Positions 7,111-15,559 of a stretch of DNA of 24,395 nt are shown in pieces. This DNA is from Saprospiraceae bacterium (GTDB lineage: Bacteria > Bacteroidota > Bacteroidia > Chitinophagales > Saprospiraceae): NCBI GenBank assembly GCA_016717145.1, contig JADKGD010000010.1:1-24395 (forward strand). Reading direction: 5' to 3'. Made by a program: the position numbers and the translations under genes. Every line of letters begins with the position of its first letter. Positions within the stretch are counted from its first letter, which is position 1. A model generated the notes under the pieces. That model was not told the DNA's origin and did no database searches. It saw nothing but the letters and a program-made list of their open reading frames with translations.

Positions 7111-7345
7111 GAAGGGGAGGGCTGTTCACTATTTTTCTTTGAGCGCGCAGAAAGTCCCTTTAGGGATTTAGGGTTGAGAATGGCTTTCTCTTTGCTATGC
7201 TTACCCCCGACCCCTGAAGGGGAGGGCTGTTCACTATTTTTCTTTGAGCGCGCAGAAAGTCCCTTTAGGGATTTAGGGTTGAGAATGGCTTTCTCTTTGC
7301 TCTTCTTACCCCCGACCCCTGAAGGGGTGACCTGCGCTTTGATGT
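7111..7345. repeat. two tandem 105-bp repeat units plus partial third
   Basis: 7111-7215 and 7216-7320 are nearly identical 105-bp units, followed by the first bases of a third. Each unit contains GAAGGGGAGGGCTGTTCACT, a TTTGAGCGCGCAGAAAG block, the palindrome TCCCT-TT-AGGGA, the block AGAATGGCTTTCTCTTTGCT, and ends with CCCCCGACCCCT, so unit junctions form CCCCT-GA-AGGGG palindromes. The units differ at GCTATGC versus GCTCTTC. The plus-strand ORF across them is a by-product of the repeat length being a multiple of three. Confidence 0.9.
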
Positions 7346-7358
7346 AATAAATTAGGTA

Positions 7359-7459
7359 GGCGCTCCCTTCAGGGAATGAGTTAACATGACTCTGTAGGCA
7401 GGCAGGGTTAAAGATGGTCTTTAAATATTTAGTGCAATTTGTTATTCACACCTGACCGG
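7359..7459. repeat. right flank copy of the direct/inverted repeats around the IS110 island
   Basis: 7359-7380 repeats 5028-5049 in direct orientation. 7432-7459 (GTGCAATTTGTTATTCACAC then CTGACCGG) is the inverted copy of 5067-5091. The two arms therefore enclose about 2.3 kb of repeats plus IS110. Confidence 0.65.
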
Positions 7460-7565
7460 ACCATTAGATTTGTATTTCCAATAAATTAATCATATTACAA
7501 TTATTATTATGTATTATGTGGGGGGTCCAGGTGGGTGTCGAAAAGTGTTAATTTTATGGAAAAGT

Positions 7566-7690
7566 TGAGACAAAATGTGGCAAATTATCTCCGAGTCCAG
7601 GTTAAACCTATTGCTAGTTTTAATCCACACTTTGCTCAAAAGGTTAAAAAGACAGATAGAAAATTAGGGTAAAACCCATTAATAAGGTAA
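7566..7690 (+). ncRNA. possible bridge RNA of the truncated IS110 element
   Basis: A hairpin with arms TTGAG and AAATGTGG (7566-7581) opposite CCACACTTT and CTCAA (7625-7639) encloses GTCCAGGT (7596-7603), which equals the putative left flank (7525-7532). Downstream ACCCATT (7674-7680) could pair with GGTGGGT at the presumed left end (7530-7536), with two wobbles. The layout parallels the complete element, but the right end needed to test the donor guide is absent. Confidence 0.38.
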
Positions 7691-7753
7691 TCGTCCTTCA
7701 ACTTTTACTTATCTTATTTTTAAAACTTGTTAATTCTTAAAACCATTTTCATC

Positions 7754-7985
7754 ATGTTAAAGTTCACCATCGGTTCTGACATTTCTAAAGACAAAATCAA
7801 TTTCGCACTTCGTTATTTAAACGACTTTCTTCTTGAAAGAGAAGTAGAAAACACCACTTCTTTTCTCAATAAATTTATCAAAGAAGTTTTGTCATTTGTT
7901 AAAAAGTTTGCAAAAGAAAATAAGTCGATACATACAGTAGATTTTATTACGGAACATACAGGTATCTATGGCAAGAGTAATTTTT
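7754..7985 (+). pseudogene. IS110-family transposase, N-terminal fragment
   Basis: From ATG 7754 the protein reads MLKFTIGSDISKDKINFALR, the first Asp motif of the DEDD domain, then a Lys-rich helical region and VDFITEHTGIYG with the Glu of the second motif. After about residue 77 (NFYIFL) the similarity ends and the remaining codons of the open frame are antisense to the 3' end of the YihY gene. It lacks the third and fourth acidic residues and the whole Ser domain, so it is inactive. It differs clearly from the transposase at 5632, so it represents a separate IS110 lineage. Confidence 0.75.
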
Positions 7986-8931
7986 ATATTTTTTTGCCGG
8001 TAGCACTTGCAGTTAGTCCGCCTGAATACATGTCGGCATAAGTGTGCGTAAATTCTGCGCCTAGAAATAATATCATTGAGGAATAGGATGTCCACAAAAG
8101 GATAAGAACTATGGAGCCTGCTGCGCCATACTCTGAGCCGGGGTCAGCTTTTCCGAAATAAAAAGAGAGCGCTGTTTTACCAATGGTAAACAGAATACCT
8201 GTTAGTAATGCGCCCACCCAAACTTGCCGCCAGGATATTTTTGCATCGGGTAAAAATTTGAACATTAATGCAAATAAAAAACTGATTACGCCTAATGATA
8301 TTATTAAGTTAAGGATTTGGAAAAACACAAGAAGAAGTTTTGATGAATCGGCTTTCAGAAAGTCACTTGCAGCGGCTAAAACGATGGATATAATCAGGGA
8401 TATCATGAGCAGAAAGGCTATTGATAATATTAACCCAAATGAGAAAAGCCTGTTTCGTAAAAATCTCCATATCCCTTTGCCTGGTGCTGCCTCTACCTTC
8501 CAAATCATATTCAGTGTTTTTTGCAGCTCTACAAAGACGCCTATTGAACCCAACAGCACAGTAAATATCCCTATAATGGTAGCCCAAACAGATGTTTTTG
8601 ATTCAGTGGCTTTTACCAGCATTACTTTTATCTGGTCTGCCGTTTCCAGTCCCATGGTATTTTTTATTTGGTCGTAAATTTTTCCGTCTATTACTTCAGT
8701 ACCAAATGTAAAACCAGCCACTGTTATTATTATTACCAATAGTGCAGGCAAACTGAAAATAGCATAATAGGCAATTATTGCACTTTGTCTGAAAGGCTCC
8801 ATTTCCCACCAATTGCTTATGGTAGCACGAACAAGTTTCCATATTTTTATTGCTGTGGCGTTCTCTTTTTTTTCTCTATCACTTTTTATTTTTTCTTTAG
8901 GTATAGTATTGTTTTCTTTTATTCTTTCCAT
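7984..8931 (-). CDS. YihY/BrkB family inner-membrane protein
   Basis: A 315-residue polytopic membrane protein. After a charged N-terminus come SNWWEMEPFRQSAIIAYYAI and about six hydrophobic helices: residues 55-75 (LPALLVIIITVAGF), 110-130 (WATIIGIFTVLLG), 160-190, 200-225, 240-258, and 275-295 (GSIVLILLWTSYSSMILFLG). The final block FLGAEFTHTYADMYSG matches the conserved GAEFTxxYA end of the family. Long thought to be RNase BN, the family is now regarded as transporter-like of unknown substrate. The stop at 7984 lies exactly where the truncated IS110 ends, and the last residues (TASATGKKI) may be original. Single gene, no obvious operon partner. Confidence 0.88.
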   Translation of the reverse strand: MERIKENNTIPKEKIKSDREKKENATAIKIWKLVRATISNWWEMEPFRQSAIIAYYAIFSLPALLVIIITVAGFTFGTEVIDGKIYDQIKNTMGLETADQIKVMLVKATESKTSVWATIIGIFTVLLGSIGVFVELQKTLNMIWKVEAAPGKGIWRFLRNRLFSFGLILSIAFLLMISLIISIVLAAASDFLKADSSKLLLVFFQILNLIISLGVISFLFALMFKFLPDAKISWRQVWVGALLTGILFTIGKTALSFYFGKADPGSEYGAAGSIVLILLWTSYSSMILFLGAEFTHTYADMYSGGLTASATGKKI

Positions 8932-9385
8932 TTTAGTTTTATTTTATTCACGGACCTTCATGGCATTTGCTGCACCAGCGTTGTACAAAAAAATTTATTG
9001 CCCGGCAAAAGACAAAAATTACCGCTATCCTGAAAAGCAGATTTACCATGTTGTTTATTGTTAATATGCTTATTTACCGACACAAAGGTGAGGAGCTCTG
9101 CAGAGAGCTGCATTACATAATTTCCCGAATGATTTGTATCATTCACACATTTGTGCAAGTAAGAAGCTTTTAATATTTATATAATAACCAAAAAGTTGGC
9201 TGTTTGTACTGTAAAGTTATACACAATAATGAAAGACATTTTATACCTTTATTAAATCCATTGAAACGGAAGTAGTCTCTGCTGGAGAGCAAGCTGACAT
9301 GTCTACAACAGGGTCAATGCCCTGGAAAATACGTTATTTCACAACCAAATAATTTACGGCGGGTTTTGGAGTGCGCAACACCATT
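8932..9385. other. intergenic stretch without recognisable gene
   Basis: Short opposing ORFs around 8958-9173 have no family motif and normal intergenic composition. Nothing else supportable is seen up to about 9385. Confidence 0.5.
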
Positions 9386-9389
9386 TATT

Positions 9390-9640
9390 ACAAATGTGCT
9401 TTATGGCGCTGGCGTTCTTCACATCTGAACTTGTTTAACCATAGATTTGTCCCACCACAAAACCACACTGCATTGATTCCAAACTATTTGTCAAGTACCT
9501 TAATATTGACTTTTATTTCTTGAAAAGAAAGGTTTCAAGCATCTGGAATATGGTCATGTTCAAATTCTTCTTTTGTTCTTACGTCAATAATACATTTTTA
9601 TTTTCAACACTTTGTATACTTAAATTAGCAGTATAAATTA
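9390..9640 (-). pseudogene. rhodanese-domain remnant
   Basis: On the minus strand one frame reads RTKEEFEHDHIPDA followed, after a TGA, by NLSFQEIKVNIKVLDK, and after another stop by NAVWFCGGTNLWLNK. DVRTxEEFxxxHIPxAxN followed by a Cys-containing strand is the rhodanese/sulfurtransferase layout. One shift is needed before RTK. The stops and the missing active-site loop (CxxGxRS) make it non-functional. The first part overlaps the 44-bp repeat also found at 4981-5024. The assignment rests on one good motif. Confidence 0.42.
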
Positions 9641-9753
9641 TTTTTGGTTTTAAAAAATGAGGAACGATACACAATGCAAATCATTCTTCGTCTCTAAATC
9701 TTTCTGGTGGAGCTATCATTAAAATATTACACTTGGCAATTATTTTATTTTTG

Positions 9754-10743
9754 CTATTGTTGCTGTTGCTGCTGTTGCTGTTTGAATGCCTGATAGGAAT
9801 TATTAATATGTTCGGATGACTTTACCTCGGTGACGGTTGTTGGTTTGGTTTCATACAATTCGTTTTGATACATTTTGGGTTGACTGGAGACAGATTCGGA
9901 AGCCAGTTCCACTGTAACAGACACTTCAAGTCTATGATCCAATTTACCTTTGAAGATTCCCTTAAAAGGACTGCAATCTTTAAAACTTCTTCCTACAGCT
10001 AGCCTGATGTGTTGGTCTGATGCAATACAATCATTGGTAGGATCGATGCCTATCCAACCATAATCAGGTATATATACATCTACCCAGGCATGTGTAGCGC
10101 CGATACCTCTGAATTCATCACTATTCGGACATACATAGCCACTGACATATCTTGCAGGTATGTTTACCAAACGCAACATGACCAATAGAAAATGAGCAAA
10201 ATCCTGACATACGCCAGCTTTTAAAGACCATATATCATCAATTTTAGTTTCTATAGATGTGACGCCTTTCTGATATATGAAGTTTGTGTACACGTAGGAA
10301 GCAAATAATTTTGCATTATCAAAAGGACTTATAGTTTCATTTTTCAAACCATTGACCATGGACTTAATTTCTTCAATTAGAGAAATGTCTTCTATTTGCA
10401 GATAGTCTTTTAGTTGATAATTGTCTTTTTGTTTGTCATAAAGCGCCCATAAATCTGAAGAAATTACATTAAAAACCGGTAACACTACGGGATGGATTTC
10501 TACTTCCACTACTGATGTGATGTGGAGTTCAATATGTGGTTTTATAATACTGAATATACCTAAAATATTACCATACTTATCTTTAAAACATTCAATTTCT
10601 GGTTGGGTATGGATATGAATGGTGTGCGCTAAGACCTTTTGATTTTTATCATTGATCGGATAAAGCATCATTTGATTCATAGAATCGTGGACATATTGCT
10701 CGTAAAAGTAATGCGTGTTATGTTTTATTTTATATATTGGCAT
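9754..10743 (-). CDS. transglutaminase-like cysteine protease family protein with poly-Gln tail
   Basis: The N-terminal beta-sandwich domain (YKIKHNTHYFYEQYVHDSMNQ onward, first 100 residues) is that of the bacterial transglutaminase N-terminal family. The core domain has the full Cys-His-Asp triad: AGVCQDFAH (Cys about residue 179), ATHAWVDVYIP (His about 218) and GIDPTND (Asp about 234). These proteins are predicted peptidases or amide-bond-forming enzymes. I favour ATG 10743 (MPIYKIKH), which matches the family start. An ATG at 10803 overlaps the alpha-E stop and would add 20 atypical residues. The last eight residues are all Gln, encoded by mixed CAG/CAA. Third gene of the ATP-grasp/alpha-E/transglutaminase operon; it probably processes the product made by the ATP-grasp. 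Confidence 0.88.
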   Translation of the reverse strand: MPIYKIKHNTHYFYEQYVHDSMNQMMLYPINDKNQKVLAHTIHIHTQPEIECFKDKYGNILGIFSIIKPHIELHITSVVEVEIHPVVLPVFNVISSDLWALYDKQKDNYQLKDYLQIEDISLIEEIKSMVNGLKNETISPFDNAKLFASYVYTNFIYQKGVTSIETKIDDIWSLKAGVCQDFAHFLLVMLRLVNIPARYVSGYVCPNSDEFRGIGATHAWVDVYIPDYGWIGIDPTNDCIASDQHIRLAVGRSFKDCSPFKGIFKGKLDHRLEVSVTVELASESVSSQPKMYQNELYETKPTTVTEVKSSEHINNSYQAFKQQQQQQQQ

Positions 10744-10795
10744 ACGTTTTTGATTTGAAATAAATGATATATGACAGAAATTAAAATCAATAAAA

Positions 10796-11728
10796 TTACC
10801 CAAAGTAAAGTTCAGAAAACCGTTTGGAAAGCATCATCATTTCGTTTTCGAATTCATCCAGGAACTGATAAAAAATGCGACCGTTTTCCATATCAGGTTT
10901 GGAATATTGAAAACTACTGATTTGTCTCCCGATTTCATATTCTATTTGTGAATAAGTGGCATAAGTCGATTCTTCCTTCAGCGGTACAAAGTTGGACCGA
11001 ATCCTACCAAGCGAATACAAAATAGAGTTGGTATATACAGGGTTAAACAAAACGAATTGCAACATATTTTTAATGGTCATATCGCCACTGTATGTTTTTC
11101 CGAAAAGCTCATTGCCGGACAAAGCATACAATACGTATCTGAAGGATAAAATATTGGCATCATCCGTGATATTGAAATCAATTTCTTTTAACTTTATTTT
11201 TAAAATATAAATGGATTGAAATACACGTTCCATTCTTTTTCCGATATTTAAAAAATAGTAACCGGAGCCACGATCCATTGTGTAGTCCAATGTTCCTGCA
11301 AAAAGGTAGCACTGTTGCTGCACCATATCCATCACTTCGATTGGGTCTTCATTCAGGATGGAAACTTCATTCTTTTCATTTCTTATCAAATGATGAAAAT
11401 TATTTAACATTTGCCACATTTCCTTAGTGATATGGTCCTGGACAGATCTCGCATTCTCGCGTGCATACATGATATTATTTACGATAGATGCCGGATTGTT
11501 TTTATCCGTTATCAGGTGTAAAAGTGTTTCGGGTGACTGGTATTGATTTTTATTCATCTTTGAAATATGAGATTGATTACCATATTTCTCCATCACCAAA
11601 AGCCAATTATTATGAATGGCATTGTCTTGAATGGCTACATAGTTTGTGTGCAAGAAGGTAGATTCTACCTTGGTGCGTTCTACATATCTGGCTATCCAAA
11701 AAATTGCATCAGCAACTCTACTTAACAT
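10796..11728 (-). CDS. alpha-E domain-containing protein (DUF403)
   Basis: 310 residues, starting MLSRVADAIFWIARYVERTK, the highly conserved N-terminus of the alpha-E family. Further family blocks are NARSVQDHITKEMWQMLN and LNIGKRMERVFQ. All-helical, no catalytic residues known. The family is found almost only beside circularly permuted ATP-grasp and transglutaminase-like genes and was proposed to assist peptide-type ligation by the ATP-grasp. It starts 48 nt after the ATP-grasp stop, and its own stop lies near the transglutaminase start, so the three are surely cotranscribed. Biochemical function unproven. Confidence 0.92.
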   Translation of the reverse strand: MLSRVADAIFWIARYVERTKVESTFLHTNYVAIQDNAIHNNWLLVMEKYGNQSHISKMNKNQYQSPETLLHLITDKNNPASIVNNIMYARENARSVQDHITKEMWQMLNNFHHLIRNEKNEVSILNEDPIEVMDMVQQQCYLFAGTLDYTMDRGSGYYFLNIGKRMERVFQSIYILKIKLKEIDFNITDDANILSFRYVLYALSGNELFGKTYSGDMTIKNMLQFVLFNPVYTNSILYSLGRIRSNFVPLKEESTYATYSQIEYEIGRQISSFQYSKPDMENGRIFYQFLDEFENEMMMLSKRFSELYFG

Positions 11729-11776
11729 ATATCATCTGTTATTCTCAATATGAACAAAAAATTACACCAAATCTAA

Positions 11777-13224
11777 TCATTCTCCCAAAACCCATGTGTC
11801 TTTACTGCCTCCACCCTGAGAAGAATTGACTACAAGCGATCCTTCTTTCAGAGCTACACGAGTCAAACCACCCGGCACGATATCAATACCATTTGGTCCG
11901 TATAGTGCAAATGGACGTAAATCCACTCTGCGTGGTTTCAGCTTGCCATCAAGGTAACATGGTGCAGAAGAGAGATTGATGATTGGTTGGGCAATAAAAT
12001 CTCTAGGGTCTTTATTTATGGCTATTTTGAATGCTGTTATTTCTTTTTGCGATGCCGAATTCCCTATGAGCATACCATATCCACCGCTGCCATTTGTTCT
12101 TTTAACCACCATATTTTCTATATTGTCAAAAAGAATTTTTCGATGGTCTTGATTCTCCATTTGATAAGTAGGTACATTTTTTAAAATTGGTTCTTCATTG
12201 AGATAAAACCTTATCATGTCAGGAACATAAGTATACACTGCCTTATCATCAGACACACCATTTCCCATAGCATTTATAATATTTACATTTCCGGCACGAT
12301 AAGCCCAATAAAGACCAGGCACACCCAATGAACTATCTTGTCTGAAAGTCAATGGATCCAGAAACTCATCATCTACCCTTCGATATATCACATGAACTTG
12401 TTGAAGACCTTTTGTAGTCTTCATATATACTTTGAGATTACTGACTACCAAATCACTGCCCTCTACCAGTTCAATGCCCATCATTTTTGCCAATGTAGAA
12501 TGCTCAAAATAAGCTGAATTAAAAATTCCCGGAGTCAATAATACAACAGTTGGTTTGCTTGCTTGCAAATTAGATAAATCGAGTAAATTTTTAAGCAATA
12601 AATCCGGATAATTCCTTACCAACCTAACCTTATTTTTGGGTAACTGATCTGGAAAAATACGATTGCTTACATTTCTATTTTCGAGCATATAAGAGACACC
12701 GGATGGCGTGCGGAGATTGTCTTCGAGTACATAAAACTCACCATCTACATCACGAATTAAATCTATTCCCGCTATATGCGTATAGATGTCAAAAGGGACA
12801 TTGACATTGCACATTTCTTGTACAAAATAGGGACACGAATAGATCAGATCATATGGCACTACTTTGTCATGGAGGATGAATTGTTCGTGATAAATGTCTT
12901 TCAAAAAGATATTTAATGCCTTCAACCGCTGTTTAAGTCCAGCTTCAAGTTTTTGCCACTCTTCTGCTTCTATGATCCTGGGTATCACGTCAAATGGAAA
13001 AATCTTTTCAATGCCTTCTCCATTATCATAAACGGTAAATTGACCCCTTGCCGCATGAATAATTTTTTAGCAAGTTCATTCTTTTTGCGTAAGTCATCAG
13101 TCTCAATGGTAGCGAGATTAGAGACAAATTGATGATAATGTTTTCTAACCCCTTCACTGGCATACATTTCATCCCAGACATTCTGATCTGTTTTATACTC
13201 TTGCATCAACCCTAAAAGATCCAT
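11777..13224 (-). CDS. circularly permuted ATP-grasp type 2 protein, one frameshift
   Basis: A 482-codon gene broken once near 13041-13046. The first 60 residues (LMQEYKTDQNVWDEMYASEG...LFMRQGV) and the remainder (VIPRIIEAEEWQKLEAGLKQ onwards) are in different frames, but FTVYDNGEGIEKIFPFD-like sequence in the intermediate frame joins them if one base is added beside GGGGT. Key blocks: VLEDNLRTPSGVSYMLENR (ATP-grasp acidic site), VVKRTNGSGGYGML (glycine-rich ATP loop, placed C-terminal because of the permutation), PRRVDLRPFALYG and the ending VVNSSQGGGSKDTWVL. Predicted to ligate amino acids or peptides using ATP in the cytoplasm. First gene of the operon; a start at ATG 13224 (MDLLGLMQEYKTD) fits the family length. 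Confidence 0.9.
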
Positions 13225-13535
13225 TCATTTTCCGTTTTTTAAAATCTCAATATTTTTACATTATCTCTATTGACAACTTCTGGAATGATATGACCGAATA
13301 CTAAGATTTCTATTTTAAAAACCAAATATATCAATTTTATATAGGTTTGTAGAAAATATATATATTTATTAGAAGATTTGCACGAAAAAAAAGGGGGCTG
13401 TCTTAATATTTATGCCATATTTATTATAATATAAAGTAAAACCAAAATGCCAAGGATAGATTTTATGGTAATTATTTTGGCTATGCTGCCTCGGTTTTTT
13501 ATCAATAGTGTATTGTATTTTGTTTAATTTGCCTG
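13225..13535. other. A/T-rich intergenic stretch, operon promoter region
   Basis: Upstream of the minus-strand ATP-grasp operon. I see no coding sequence and no clear promoter match. At 13389-13410 the sequence AAAAGGGGGCTGTCTT resembles some IS terminal repeats but has no partner or transposase nearby. Confidence 0.45.
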
Positions 13536-13539
13536 CCCC

Positions 13540-14115
13540 TGATGGAGAGCTCTCTTAAATATTCTTCTTTGAGCGGGTGGAAAGTCCCTATAGGGATTTA
13601 GGGTCGAGACTGGCTTCCTCTTTTCTCTTCGCCATTGTTCATTGAGCGGGTGGCTAGTCCCTTTTGGGATTTAGGGTCGGGCATGGCCTTTTCATTGCTC
13701 TCCGTACCCCCGACCCCTGAAGGGGAGAGCTCTCCACTCATCAGACGATTTGACCGAGGAATGCGTAGCAACCCTTGAGCAAATCATCATAGCAATCTTC
13801 AGTCGAAGTATTTTGTTCATTTTGCCTGTGCTATCTCCATCCCCTGAATGGGAGTTCTCTTAAATATTGTTCTTTGAGCGGGTGGAAAGTCCCTATAGGG
13901 ATTTAGGGTCGAGACTGGCTTCCTCTTTTCTCTTCGCCATTGTTTATTGAGCGGTTGGCTAGTCCCTTTAGGGATTTAGGGTCGTGACTGGCCTTTTCAT
14001 TGCTCTCCGTACCGCCGACCCCAAAAGGGGAGTGCTCTCCACACATCAGACGATTTGACCGAGGAGTGCGTAGCAACCCTTGAGCAAATCATCATAGCAA
14101 TCTTCAGTCGATGCA
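13540..14115. repeat. 305-bp tandem duplication of dispersed repeat family
   Basis: Two copies with a period of exactly 305 bp (for example GAGCGGGTGGAAAG at 13571 and 13876; TCTTCAGTCGA at 13796 and 14101). Each copy carries two TCCCT..AGGGA-type palindromes, one CCCC..GGGG palindrome and a GATTTG...CAAATC hairpin in the block GACGATTTGACCGAGG...AGCAAATC. Its sub-blocks are shared with the 105-bp units at 7111-7320 (TTTGAGCG, GAAAGTCCC, GATTTAGGGT, CCCCCGACCCCT). The second copy has small differences, including CCCCAAAAGGGG for CCCCTGAAGGGG. Non-coding. Confidence 0.9.
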
Positions 14116-14352
14116 ATATGTTACACACTATTTGAAGGCAAAAATTAAATTAGTTTCTGGTTTTTACTATTTTTACAATTGTTTGTAGCCACACTAATTT
14201 TATAATCAACTGTTTTTTACCTTTAACCTTAAAGGGAAACGATTAATTATTTATTCAGTACAAAAATCTTTTTGGAGATGACTCAATTATTAATTGTGAA
14301 TCTCGTAAATTCATAATTCGTTTGCCGATTTCAAAATTAAATAAAAAAATTC

Positions 14353-15537
14353 GTGAATACAGATATAAAAAATATGGTTCTTTCCTGTCTTTCATCAGAA
14401 ATAGCAGCAAATGTTGATGAGATATTGGAAGCAAATAAACTGGACATGGCAGCATGTGATCATTCAGATCCAGCGTTGTATGACAGACTAAAAGTAGATG
14501 AAAAAAAAATAAAACAGATGATCAAAGCTATTGATGAAGCCATTAATGCTGCTGATCCAGTCGGATTGTCTTTGTATGTTCACCACCACGAAAATGGATT
14601 GATATGTGAAAATAAATCTGTTCCTTTCGGTAGGATTTTGATCATATATGAATCCCGTCCTGATGTTACTATAGAAGCGGCGATTATAGCATTCAAGGCA
14701 GGTAATAAAATATTATTAAAAGGTGGCAAAGAAGCCCGGAATACAAATCTGGTACTGACTTCTCTGTGGCACAATGCCCTGACTTCTGCCAATGTGCCAT
14801 TAAGCTACATTCAGTATCTTGATCTTGATCGGGAAGCCACCCAAAAATTGATTAGTGATACATCTCAAAAAATAGACCTTATCATCCCACGTGGTGGAGA
14901 AGGATTGATAAATTTTGTACGGTCGAACAGCCAAATACCTATGATTATAAGTGGACGTGGTAATAATTTTATGTATATAGACAATGAATCGGATTTTGAG
15001 ATGGCCATATCCATAGCTGTCAATGGTAAGAGCAGAATCAGTGTGTGTAACGCATTGGACAAAGTACTGATTAATAAAAATATATTGGACATTGACCACA
15101 AAATAAAATCTTTATACCTTGCGCTTCAAAATGAAAATATCCATGTTCTTAGATTTGGAAATATTGGAATAAATGATGTCCATATGGAGGAATGTACCGA
15201 TACAAGTATTTGGTATGAAGAATTTTTAGCACCTAAACTGTTGATTTCACTTGTAGACGATATGGATCAAGCCATAGAAATGATAAATACATTTTCGGGA
15301 GGTCACTCTGCTACCATCATTTCTGCCAATGAGATAAATGCCATGAGATTTCAATCAGAAGTAGATTGTGGCGCAGTGTATCACAATGCATCAATAAGAT
15401 TTACCGATGGAGGTCAATTTGGATTTAGTGCAGAGATAGCTATCAGCACTCAGAAGCTTCATTTCAGAGGACCAGTCGGTATAGATCAATTGGTATGCAA
15501 TAAATGGTTTATAAAAGGAACAGGCCAAATTCGGTAG
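14353..15537 (+). CDS. proA: glutamate-5-semialdehyde dehydrogenase (gamma-glutamyl phosphate reductase)
   Basis: 394 residues. Reduces gamma-glutamyl phosphate with NADPH to glutamate semialdehyde, the second step of proline synthesis. Family blocks in order: NVDEILEANKLDM, VPFGRILIIYESRPDVTIEA (diagnostic VIYESRPxVT motif), ALCIKAGN-like FKAGNKILLKGGKEA, the DLIIPRGGEGLI motif, the catalytic Cys in ISVCNALDKVL (about residue 232), and the C-terminal VDCGAVYHNASIRFTDGGQF-GFSAEIAIST region. The start is a GTG, in a good position relative to the family. The length is slightly short, mostly at the N-terminus. It is followed 22 nt later by proB in the same direction, so the two are an operon with proA first. 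Confidence 0.95.
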   Translation: MNTDIKNMVLSCLSSEIAANVDEILEANKLDMAACDHSDPALYDRLKVDEKKIKQMIKAIDEAINAADPVGLSLYVHHHENGLICENKSVPFGRILIIYESRPDVTIEAAIIAFKAGNKILLKGGKEARNTNLVLTSLWHNALTSANVPLSYIQYLDLDREATQKLISDTSQKIDLIIPRGGEGLINFVRSNSQIPMIISGRGNNFMYIDNESDFEMAISIAVNGKSRISVCNALDKVLINKNILDIDHKIKSLYLALQNENIHVLRFGNIGINDVHMEECTDTSIWYEEFLAPKLLISLVDDMDQAIEMINTFSGGHSATIISANEINAMRFQSEVDCGAVYHNASIRFTDGGQFGFSAEIAISTQKLHFRGPVGIDQLVCNKWFIKGTGQIR

Positions 15538-15559
15538 CATCCAATCATAAAGAAAAGAG

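Larger units (their letters stand above)
7531..7985 (+). mobile_element. left end of a second, truncated IS110-family element
   Basis: Contains about 220 nt of non-coding left end followed by the first 77 or so codons of a different IS110-type transposase. It stops abruptly where the YihY gene's 3' end begins, so the rest of the transposase and the right end are lost. The left boundary near 7531 is inferred from a flank sequence GTCCAGGT (7525-7532) repeated in the hairpin at 7596-7603. Confidence 0.55.

Noticed and set aside
7090..7347. ORF over the 105-bp repeats
   Set aside because: The unit length is a multiple of three, so the frame stays open by chance; the sequence is palindromic repeat, not protein.
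8958..9158. 66-residue minus-strand ORF
   Set aside because: No recognised domain; an overlapping plus-strand ORF is equally open, and a CxxCH-like string in a third frame lacks any cytochrome context.
13385..13412. IS terminal repeat (GGGGGCTGTCTT)
   Set aside because: No matching inverted copy and no transposase nearby.
13540..14115. CRISPR array
   Set aside because: Only two copies of a 305-bp unit, no short regular repeats with unique spacers, no cas genes.
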